From positions 1 to 5,782 of the forward strand of contig CAYGGJ010000048.1 of assembly GCA_964349415.1 (NCBI GenBank): a DNA stretch of 5,782 bases, in the 5' to 3' direction. The DNA is from 2-01-FULL-40-42 sp964349415. GTDB taxonomy: Bacteria; Patescibacteriota; Microgenomatia; UBA1406; GWC2-37-13. Positions 1-5,782 of the stretch are shown here, one piece after another (the stretch's first letter is position 1; every line of letters begins with the position of its first letter). The notes under the pieces were generated by a model. The model was not told the origin of the DNA and did not search any database. It saw only the letters and a list, made by a program, of their open reading frames with translations. A program made the position numbers and the translations under genes.

Positions 1-1411
1 TTTTTAAATCAGAGACCTCATTAATAATTCCAATCTTTGGATAAGCCTTTGAAACCTTTATTTTATGACTATTGTAGTAATAGCTTTCATAACCTACCGG
101 AATGCCGTTTATTAGACCAGTTTGTTTCCAGGTAAGTTGGGCAAGATCTGGAAAATCTTCTCCCATGAACCAACGTGGTCTATCAAGCCAAGTTTCAATT
201 ATGAGAGTTTTATGATTTTTAAAATCCCCTTTTGTTTTGATGATATTGTAGATCTGATGATAATCAATAAGTGCAATTTCTCTAAAATCATGATTTACAG
301 AATAATATGTCCATTTGGGATTTGTAACAAATTTATTTTTGTCAAAAATGATAATTAAAGCAAAAAGAACCGGAACAAATATGTAAAAGAAGTATCTCTT
401 TTCCTTTATGCTGATAAGAAAAAGATCTGATATTTTTACAAGAGCGTAAGAAACTAAAAGAAAAATAAATGGAAATACCGGATTCAGGTATCGGGAAATA
501 TATGGTCCAAAAATAAAAGTGAGGAATAATAAGTGTAATCCCACAAATAGTCCGATCAACAAAGAGTTGCGTGTATTATGTTCAGAAAAGATACTCATAA
601 GGCCACCCGCCACCGCAAGTAAGACGAAGACACCATACTCTCTCACGAGGAAAGCGTGATAGTACCATAGATTATTCACCTTTCCTATACTTCGGAAGAT
701 GACTTCAATTGCGCCTATTTTATAAACGACCAATAATAATATCCCTATGGCAATGTACGTCAAAGGGTTTCTAGTGAGAGAAAAAATGCCTTTAGATTGG
801 TGGACGATAATAAAATGAAGAACAATACTTACTCCTAATACGAGAAAAAGCGGATGCGTTGCTGTTACCAAACACAAAAGTAAGGCAAAAACGCCATATT
901 TCCACAGGTTTCCGGCTTTCTTTTCCTGAAGTATTATGTACCAATAAATTGTCAGCACGGAAAGCAGCTGTTGTATCATGTATCCCCTCGCTTGTCTTGA
1001 CCATGTAATTTCATAATAAGACAACATAGTTAATAAGCCTGAAATTACAGCAACACGAAGACCGAACAGACGTTTTGCCAGAATCATGACAGCCAAAGGG
1101 ACCAGGGATCCAAAGATCACGGAAGGAAGCCTAGCTGCCCATTCACTTTCCCCAAAAATTTTGAAAGACCAGGCGATAAGAAAATGAGTAGAAATATTAC
1201 GATTTTCGAAAAATAGCGGGGCTTTATTCACTGATTGGAAAACACCCATACCATGCTCTAGGATTAAGCGTGCTTGTCGGGCACTGCTGTATTCGTCTAC
1301 CCAGAATGGATGATTTTCCATTAATCCTTTAAATCTGAAAATAAAGCTGACGATGCCAACGATCATCAAGATGGCTAGAAAGAAGACCGATTTCATTTTC
1401 ACTTTTTTCAT
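1..1411 (-). CDS. GT39/ArnT-like (PMT_2) membrane glycosyltransferase, 3' end cut by window edge
   Basis: Translation from the ATG at 1411 stays open to base 1 (470 complete codons, no stop), so the C-terminus lies outside the window. Seen: a first membrane helix at about residues 8-26, then a loop with WVDEYSSA (Asp39-Glu40), then RLPSVIFG (94-101), ITWSRQARGYM (135-145), several further hydrophobic helices and GPYISRYLNPVFPF (302-315). Known: GT-C enzymes of the GT39/PMT_2/ArnT type use an acidic residue in the first extracytoplasmic loop, and the RLPS..FG and S.(E/Q)AR.Y signatures are typical. They move a sugar from a polyprenyl-phosphate donor to a lipid, glycan or protein on the outer face of the membrane. 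Inferred: a surface glycosylation enzyme of unknown acceptor. After about residue 360 the chain becomes soluble, as in many family members. A second in-frame ATG at 1396 is possible; neither start has a clear Shine-Dalgarno site. Confidence 0.87.
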   Translation of the reverse strand, partial: MKKVKMKSVFFLAILMIVGIVSFIFRFKGLMENHPFWVDEYSSARQARLILEHGMGVFQSVNKAPLFFENRNISTHFLIAWSFKIFGESEWAARLPSVIFGSLVPLAVMILAKRLFGLRVAVISGLLTMLSYYEITWSRQARGYMIQQLLSVLTIYWYIILQEKKAGNLWKYGVFALLLCLVTATHPLFLVLGVSIVLHFIIVHQSKGIFSLTRNPLTYIAIGILLLVVYKIGAIEVIFRSIGKVNNLWYYHAFLVREYGVFVLLAVAGGLMSIFSEHNTRNSLLIGLFVGLHLLFLTFIFGPYISRYLNPVFPFIFLLVSYALVKISDLFLISIKEKRYFFYIFVPVLFALIIIFDKNKFVTNPKWTYYSVNHDFREIALIDYHQIYNIIKTKGDFKNHKTLIIETWLDRPRWFMGEDFPDLAQLTWKQTGLINGIPVGYESYYYNSHKIKVSKAYPKIGIINEVSDLK

Positions 1412-1431
1412 AGGAAGGTTACTACGTAGGT

Positions 1432-1437
1432 ATTATA
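1432..1437 (-). promoter_or_regulatory. Candidate -10 box (TATAAT) for the GT39-like gene
   Basis: A perfect TATAAT is read on the minus strand from 1437 to 1432, in the 46-base gap between the stop at 1458-1460 and the ATG at 1411. The hexamers 15-18 bases upstream are poor matches to TTGACA. A transcript starting about seven bases downstream would have a leader of only about 12-16 bases before 1411, and no Shine-Dalgarno sequence lies in it. An 8-base palindrome, CTACGTAG (1422-1429), falls between the box and the start codon. In A+T-rich DNA a single perfect -10 box can arise by chance, so this is tentative. Confidence 0.35.
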
Positions 1438-1457
1438 AGGACTTTTTATGATCAAAT

Positions 1458-3383
1458 CTATCTGTATCCGTTAATTTGAAGTGCTTCCTTATCAAGATAC
1501 TTGAGCTGATTAAAGTATTCATCGTCAGCCGGGGTAAAGGTATTGGATCGTGGAATGATTTTCAACAGTATGTCGTTGCTTTTTGCGGTATAGGATTTAC
1601 CTTTCCACGTTACTTTCTTTTCTATCCAGATATTGGAGATTCCAATTTTCCAATGAAGAGGTACGGTAAATATTATCTTATTATCAGTCCACAAATCCGT
1701 GCTGATTACCTGCCCGTCTTTTACCAATCTTACCTTGTCTTGCTGTTTCCATCCAAAATTGGTTCCACGCATCAGCACTTTCGTAGAAAAGTAAGCAATT
1801 CGAGGTTCAAAAAGATTTATTCTAGGATGCCGAGAATACTGTACTTCTAAATCCCTTTTAATTGCGATTTCTTTATTTACCTTGAGAAGAACCACACTTA
1901 TGAAAACTGTTACGAAGAAAGCTGCGATGACCAAAAGTAAAGCCTTCATGGTATTTAAGAAATAATCTAAAGTAGTTTTCGGTCTTTGATTAAAAATGCC
2001 AAGTATAACCTGTCGGAATAATTTGACAGTTGCTTTCACTTGTTTGATCAGTTTGTTTGAAATAAAGATAAAGGGTGATTTTATCATCCTCATTGCGGTA
2101 AATGATCTGGGTACATTGGAACTTTGATGATCAATAAATAGAAGTAACTGTAGGCTGGAGATCAACGCAAAGTTTACCCCCCAGACCGCAAATTTTTCAG
2201 CTATTCCTTCTTTCCCGAAATAGGCGAAAAATGGAACCGCCATAAGAAAGAAAAGCGTGAGGTTGAAACCTGATAGCGCCTGAAGTTTAAGTCCTATAAT
2301 AACGGCTATCCAAATGGAGGTAAGACCAAGAAATACAAGGGATGAATAGCTTTTCAAAACTAATAAATCAAAAGTAAGGCCTGCTAAGAAAACAAAAAGT
2401 AAAGGATAACGAAGTCTTGTACTTAAGCGAGTGATTGTATTTAGAAAAGCAGTCGCTGTACTCCGACCAAGCTTGAGGAGAGCTAGGATTATTAGAAATA
2501 CAAAGAAGCTGTTGAAAATAATGAGCAATCGAAGTGTATATATGTAGGGCTTAAATCTTAAGATGACCAAATCTCCCCTATCTTCTAAGGCCCAGTTGTC
2601 GTAGTAGGACTTGAGATATTCTTTTTCAGACGAGCTTAAGTCTTGCGTTAAGAGCTCGAATGTATACCGGTTCAGTCGTTTTATTTCGAAATCTCCCTTA
2701 CCCTCTAAAGCAACCTCTTTTTTTAGCTGAACAAGCGGTTCGGGAATAGGAACGAGCTTAATTGAGGAAATTGAATTAGGATCAATCGTGGTCTTTTTTT
2801 CCAGAGGAAGTATTTTGACCGTAAGTATAAAATCCTTATTCTTGCTTGATGATGCTATAATCCAGGTTTTCTCTACATTTGAGTCCTGAGGAAATATTTC
2901 TTCATTGAGAAGATCAGTATCGTCGTGTATGAATTTTCCCCGGATGTTTGCCCTCTTAGTTTCAGTTATTCTTATTAAGTAAGGTTCTTTAACTTGAGAT
3001 TTTAAAGCAAATAAGTATTTGTCAAAATCATTCGGCTTTATCTTCGCGCTGTATTCCTTTCTTTTAGCATTCCACGTCCATGTGAGTTGATCTGCCAGAT
3101 TAACTTCCGGATATAGAATTACTATTTTCTCCGAGGAGTTTTTGAAAAGGGATGGAACAATTCTCAGATTATTTAATGTAAAATCGTTGTTTTCCCCACG
3201 TATTTTATACGTTTGAGATTTAAACTGAAGCGTAACTTCATCCGAACTTTCCCATATCCCGGGCATATTATAAAGATGAAGACTGTAGATTCCAAACTCT
3301 TTGTCGCGGAGAGGTTTTACGAGCGGTATTGTGAGCCTATGCTCGTTTGCGGTAGAAACATTCTCCAACGCCTTGTCGTACAA
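1458..3383 (-). CDS. Polytopic membrane protein with extracytoplasmic beta-rich N-terminal region and C-terminal IPT/TIG-like domain; probably the 3' part of a broken larger gene
   Basis: From the only common initiator available, TTG at 3383, this gives 641 residues ending in TAG at 1458. Domains seen: residues 1-15 look like the end of an amphipathic helix (YDKALENVSTANEHR). Residues about 17-275 are beta-rich and soluble. Membrane helices lie at about 282-304, 325-345, 347-366, 372-388, 394-417 and 479-501. Residues about 519-610 (HPRINLFEPRIAYF, VLMRGTNFGW, then a TVPLHW strand) follow the IPT/TIG immunoglobulin-like pattern. The last 30 residues form a charged tail. No enzyme motif was recognised, so it may be a surface scaffold or accessory protein. 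The TTG has no Shine-Dalgarno site, the product would lack a signal peptide for its N-terminal region, and the frame stays open upstream to 3461, directly after the TAA that ends the preceding gene in the same frame. Independent initiation at 3383 is therefore doubtful. The open frame itself is certain; the function is unknown. Confidence 0.75.
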   Translation of the reverse strand: MYDKALENVSTANEHRLTIPLVKPLRDKEFGIYSLHLYNMPGIWESSDEVTLQFKSQTYKIRGENNDFTLNNLRIVPSLFKNSSEKIVILYPEVNLADQLTWTWNAKRKEYSAKIKPNDFDKYLFALKSQVKEPYLIRITETKRANIRGKFIHDDTDLLNEEIFPQDSNVEKTWIIASSSKNKDFILTVKILPLEKKTTIDPNSISSIKLVPIPEPLVQLKKEVALEGKGDFEIKRLNRYTFELLTQDLSSSEKEYLKSYYDNWALEDRGDLVILRFKPYIYTLRLLIIFNSFFVFLIILALLKLGRSTATAFLNTITRLSTRLRYPLLFVFLAGLTFDLLVLKSYSSLVFLGLTSIWIAVIIGLKLQALSGFNLTLFFLMAVPFFAYFGKEGIAEKFAVWGVNFALISSLQLLLFIDHQSSNVPRSFTAMRMIKSPFIFISNKLIKQVKATVKLFRQVILGIFNQRPKTTLDYFLNTMKALLLVIAAFFVTVFISVVLLKVNKEIAIKRDLEVQYSRHPRINLFEPRIAYFSTKVLMRGTNFGWKQQDKVRLVKDGQVISTDLWTDNKIIFTVPLHWKIGISNIWIEKKVTWKGKSYTAKSNDILLKIIPRSNTFTPADDEYFNQLKYLDKEALQINGYR

Positions 3384-3412
3384 ATAGCTGTAGACGGATT
3401 TATTGAGACTTA

Positions 3413-3489
3413 TTAGATATTTTTTTTCATCTCCTGATTTGTTACTTTGCTTAATGGTTCTTTAAATATCGTAATAATGTCCTTTTATA
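3413..3489 (-). other. Junction with probable gene break: in-frame TAA, or two compensating frameshifts
   Basis: On the minus strand the 186-residue frame stops at TAA (3464-3462), and the same frame is then open for 26 codons up to the TTG at 3383. One base off, a short frame bounded by stops (about 3489 to 3413) reads through this TAA as FKEPLSKVTNQEMKKNI, which looks like the continuation of the preceding helical domain. Entering it needs loss of one base near the TTTAAA at 3461-3466. Leaving it for the downstream frame needs one extra A in the A8 run at 3420-3427, giving EMKKKYLISLNKSVYSYLYD. Both sites are short homopolymers, where indels and sequencing errors concentrate. Three readings remain: a nonsense mutation, paired indels (real or artefactual), or two genuine separate genes. 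Confidence 0.6.
3431..3435 (-). promoter_or_regulatory. AGGAG Shine-Dalgarno-like site directly abutting ATG at 3430
   Basis: AGGAG is read on the minus strand immediately before ATG (3430-3428), with no spacer, so it is badly placed for that codon. The ATG opens only MKKNI before TAA at 3413. One additional A in the following A8 run would join this ATG to the downstream 641-residue frame. It may be coincidental coding sequence, since the same bases encode Gln-Glu in the alternative frame across the junction. No other good Shine-Dalgarno candidate lies near the start of the downstream gene. Confidence 0.25.
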
Positions 3490-4022
3490 TGCGTTGCTAA
3501 ATAAATTCGTTCTGAGTTTTGGTTCTGCTGTGATGAAAGGGATTGTAATTCCTTAAATCGATTTTCCATCCGCAGCACATAGCGAGTAAGCGATGCCTCC
3601 CATGAATCATAGGATTTTATTGTTTGTGTTTTCCACCACGCTTTGAGCGATTCAACCCCACCACTTTTAATTGAATAGTTAACTTTTAGCTGATTGCCCC
3701 ATAATAAAAGTTCGGCAATTCTCTTCTCCGCAAAAAATAATTCATCAAATCTCTTGGTTCCCAGATGAAATTCCTCCCGAAATGTTAAAAGGGGGTATTT
3801 AATATCCCAGGGTGGGGTTTTTACAAAAGGATACGAGATAGGAGCTTGTTGAATTTGATCAGTAGCATAAGTGGGTTCGTAAATGTACTCTATTGGATAT
3901 GGGGCTAATTTTTCTGATTTGAGCTTGCTAACCGATGGGTTTTGAAAAAAAAGCCAAGCCATCACACTAACATTCCCCAAAAGAAAAAATAATAACAAAA
4001 AGATTTTTTTACTTTTTTTCAT
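3462..4022 (-). CDS. Signal-anchored protein with DUF5667-like helical domain; probably the 5' part of the gene continuing at 3383
   Basis: The ATG at 4022 gives 186 residues ending in TAA at 3462. A Lys-rich N-terminus (MKKSKK) followed by a hydrophobic segment (about residues 7-26) forms a signal peptide or anchor with no lipobox Cys. Residues 30-75 are a Pro/Tyr-rich linker. Residues about 76-186 are helical, opening with YPLLTFREEFHLG and FFAEKRIAELL; this pattern resembles the DUF5667-type helical domain known from Patescibacteria and Actinobacteria, by eye only. The helical domain appears incomplete at the C-terminus. The next open segment downstream, in the same frame, supplies further helices and then beta domains that need an export signal. 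The gene overlaps the end of the preceding gene by 14 bases, suggesting coupled translation; no strong Shine-Dalgarno site is seen. The product likely faces the outside of the membrane. It could be a complete small protein if the downstream gene starts independently. Confidence 0.75.
   Translation of the reverse strand: MKKSKKIFLLLFFLLGNVSVMAWLFFQNPSVSKLKSEKLAPYPIEYIYEPTYATDQIQQAPISYPFVKTPPWDIKYPLLTFREEFHLGTKRFDELFFAEKRIAELLLWGNQLKVNYSIKSGGVESLKAWWKTQTIKSYDSWEASLTRYVLRMENRFKELQSLSSQQNQNSERIYLATHIKGHYYDI
4009..4022 (-). other. 14-base gene overlap (start codon of downstream gene inside the end of upstream gene)
   Basis: The ATG of the 186-residue gene (4022-4020) lies upstream of the TAA (4011-4009) that ends the GT-C-like gene, in a different frame. 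This arrangement, with no strong Shine-Dalgarno site nearby, points to translational coupling and co-transcription of the two genes. Both reading frames are confidently coding, so the overlap is directly visible in the sequence. Confidence 0.8.
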
Positions 4023-5782
4023 GTTTACGCAAAGAAATTGCTCCCAACAATAAATAAATCATTAAAGAGACAGAACTTATACCGATTCCTAAATTCGCAA
4101 GAGATTGTGGATAAAAATCTAAAACGAGCCTGATGTCATATGTACCGTCATTATTTTTAACGCAAGTATTTCGATGGCAGATTTCTGAGGTGGCGATGAA
4201 CCATGCGTTAAAACTCTTGTTGACCAGCAAATGACGTTCCGGGATTTCGTCACTGACAAATACCTCAATTGGTGAAAATAGCCTATCGATGCCGTCTTTT
4301 TTAAAGTAGATTTTCCACCCCGGGTGGTATGTTTCATTCAGTACGAGCGGAAAGGATTGGTGGACGCCCCTTATGGTTACTTCGTATCTTGCCGGATTAA
4401 TTTTTCTGTATTGGACTTCTGGAGTTTGTTTTAATGTATCGGGAATTTTATTCAATAGTTCGGGAGGGTTTTTGAGAGAATATATCCCAATTTTTTTATC
4501 TTTTAAACCTGTTTGATCTAGCCAGTTCTTGGGAATTGCGTCCGTAACTATATTCTTACTGGTTATGTAAATGTGGGGAACAAAAGCATCCTTCTTTTTC
4601 TCATAAATATCAATATTTTTAGAAGTAAATATTAGTTTTAAGTCTTCGGGGAGAACAATCTCCGGAAAGGTTTTTTGTTTAACTATGCTTTTGTCATAGG
4701 CTACGTATTTTGCATTTGTATTTACCTGCAGTAGTCCTTCGACTGAGTCTTGATTTGAGCTTATTATCGGTTGTTTGAAAAGCCAGGGGTAGAAAATAAA
4801 TCCGAAATAACCCCAGGAATTTGTTTGATACCCTTCAGCAAATGGAACAATCTGGATTTTGTCGTCATTTCTGCGGTTTTTGAGTACATCAGCCGCTTTG
4901 AAATAGTCATTGGGAATTGTTATCCCATATTTGCCCTGCTTTGGAGAAACACTGAAACGTGTTAAATAGTACAATCCCGACCAGTAAGGAAAACCGTAGA
5001 CGATTATGAGTACGGAAAAGAACAAAATGGATATTAATTTATTTTTCCCTTTGTTAAAAAAGTATTCAAATATGAATCCAAAAATTAATGAATAAAAAAT
5101 TGCAGCATAGATTACTATTCCCGCCGTTGTCCTCATAAAGACAAACTGGGGTATCGTTAGAAGCAATTCATAAAAAAGACCATAAGGGGCATTTGTACCC
5201 TTTGATAATAAAATAAGCAGAAGAGCCATAAGATAGACCAGAAAATATTGTTTCTTTTCTTCTGCCCGCTTTTTGTATATGACGAAAGGAAATAGTCCAA
5301 AAATCAATACGGGGAGTATGTAGTAGGTAAAGAATGGCACAGTTGTATTGATGAGATCGACCGATGATGAAATCAAATTTGGCGTATGAAAAAGCCTGAG
5401 CATCTTGCTGATGAGAGCTACGCCGTAATCCAAAGATTCTCCGCTGGCCGCGTAATCCTTTTTTATATTAATCTGATATGGATTAAATTGTTGGAAAGAA
5501 TAAGCAAAATAAAGGAAAGGGATGGCGAGGTAGGAAGAAAGCAGTAGTGTCCAGGAGAATTTGCCCACATTATTTCTAAACGTTTGAAAATTAATCAGCT
5601 TGAGAATTAATGAAAGTATGAGAAGACTAAGGAGACAAAGTACCAGCAAAAAGTGATATTTTGGATTTGGAAGATCGATTATGGTCGAGAGTGCTCCACA
5701 CAAAATGAGAGGATCCCAATAGTTCGCATTTTTCTTTACGATAAATTTTATAAAAACATACATGCACCATACGATACCTATC
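4009..5782 (-). CDS. Multi-span membrane protein resembling GT-C / YfhO-DUF3367 (AftD-like) family, 5' end outside window
   Basis: An ATG at 5763 would give 584 residues, but the frame is open to the window edge and the upstream codons (GIVWC, merging into YVFIKFI) extend a hydrophobic helix, so the true start is probably beyond 5782. Numbering from 5763, helices lie at about 38-56, 70-92, 141-163, 173-186, 207-234, 242-262 and 553-576. The segment SKGTNAPYGLFYELL (187-201), followed by P205 and FMRTTAG (209-215), resembles the KG..PFG...P...FR signature I associate with DUF3367/YfhO-type membrane proteins. Residues 283-550 are soluble and extracytoplasmic, with NETYHPGWKIYF (476-487), a motif common in the C-terminal part of YfhO-like proteins, and a Cys529/Cys534 pair. 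The catalytic acidic loop expected near the N-terminus of a GT-C enzyme is not in the window. Role inferred: polyprenyl-phosphate sugar transfer to a surface glycan. The stop overlaps the next gene. The membrane-protein call is sure; the family assignment is moderate. Confidence 0.75.
   Translation of the reverse strand, partial: IGIVWCMYVFIKFIVKKNANYWDPLILCGALSTIIDLPNPKYHFLLVLCLLSLLILSLILKLINFQTFRNNVGKFSWTLLLSSYLAIPFLYFAYSFQQFNPYQINIKKDYAASGESLDYGVALISKMLRLFHTPNLISSSVDLINTTVPFFTYYILPVLIFGLFPFVIYKKRAEEKKQYFLVYLMALLLILLSKGTNAPYGLFYELLLTIPQFVFMRTTAGIVIYAAIFYSLIFGFIFEYFFNKGKNKLISILFFSVLIIVYGFPYWSGLYYLTRFSVSPKQGKYGITIPNDYFKAADVLKNRRNDDKIQIVPFAEGYQTNSWGYFGFIFYPWLFKQPIISSNQDSVEGLLQVNTNAKYVAYDKSIVKQKTFPEIVLPEDLKLIFTSKNIDIYEKKKDAFVPHIYITSKNIVTDAIPKNWLDQTGLKDKKIGIYSLKNPPELLNKIPDTLKQTPEVQYRKINPARYEVTIRGVHQSFPLVLNETYHPGWKIYFKKDGIDRLFSPIEVFVSDEIPERHLLVNKSFNAWFIATSEICHRNTCVKNNDGTYDIRLVLDFYPQSLANLGIGISSVSLMIYLLLGAISLRKHEKK

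Noticed and set aside
122..358. Plus-strand 78-residue open frame
   Set aside because: It is antisense to the C-terminal part of the GT39-like gene, with no start signal or recognisable domain.
792..1004. Minus-strand 70-residue open frame
   Set aside because: It lies wholly inside the GT39-like gene in another frame; the overlapping frame carries the family motifs and this one has none.
1476..1850. Plus-strand 124-residue open frame
   Set aside because: It is antisense to the TIG-like domain region of the 641-residue gene; its length is explained by low stop density opposite a coding strand.
3213..3416. Plus-strand 67-residue open frame
   Set aside because: It is antisense to the start of the 641-residue gene, with no supporting features.
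3462..3464. TAA as a reassigned sense codon
   Set aside because: TAA also ends the GT-C-like gene at 4011-4009 in a normal overlapping arrangement, and known bacterial recoding in Patescibacteria-like lineages concerns TGA, so general TAA reassignment is unlikely.
4003..4019. Two T7 runs as a rho-independent terminator
   Set aside because: They encode Lys-rich termini (AAA codons) of two overlapping genes and have no GC-rich stem next to them.
4119..4337. Minus-strand 72-residue open frame
   Set aside because: It is an out-of-frame shadow inside the GT-C-like gene, whose own frame carries the NETYHPGW motif here.
4771..4965. Plus-strand 64-residue open frame
   Set aside because: It is antisense to the soluble domain of the GT-C-like gene and has no recognisable content.

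Overview
The window is A+T-rich and holds a compact block of envelope-type membrane protein genes, all read from the minus strand, so transcription runs from high to low coordinates. No RNA gene, insertion sequence, CRISPR array, integrase or long repeat is visible. The style suggests an uncultivated bacterium of the Patescibacteria/CPR type (Microgenomates-like). Reasons are the Lys- and Ile-rich proteins, tight overlapping genes, few recognisable Shine-Dalgarno sites, and large GT-C-like membrane proteins beside a helical-bundle protein. That assignment is inference; no marker gene is present.

In transcription order the layout is as follows. (1) 5782-4009: a multi-span membrane protein that enters the window already open. 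It resembles the GT-C / YfhO-DUF3367 (AftD-like) superfamily, with a large extracytoplasmic C-terminal part and a final anchor helix. (2) 4022-3462: a 186-residue signal-anchor protein with a helical domain, overlapping gene 1 by 14 bases. (3) 3383-1458 (frame open from 3461): a 641-residue protein with an extracytoplasmic beta-rich region, about six membrane helices and a C-terminal IPT/TIG-like domain. (4) 1411-1, running off the left edge: a GT39/ArnT-like (PMT_2) glycosyltransferase with the first-loop Asp-Glu pair, preceded by a 46-base gap that contains a TATAAT box.

The most notable point is the junction of genes 2 and 3. They share one reading frame and are separated only by a TAA and 26 further open codons. 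Gene 2 has the export signal and the start of a helical bundle. Gene 3 begins without a signal, with what looks like the last helix of that bundle, followed by beta domains that should lie outside the membrane. A third frame across the junction also reads as plausible protein between a TTT/AAA run and an A8 tract. The two were probably one protein of about 854 residues, now interrupted by a nonsense change, by two compensating indels, or by consensus errors.

Taken together, the genes look like a module that uses polyprenyl-phosphate-linked sugars outside the membrane (genes 1 and 4) plus a surface-exposed scaffold or accessory protein (genes 2+3). The substrate and product cannot be read from the sequence. 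No stretch over 300 bases lacks a gene.
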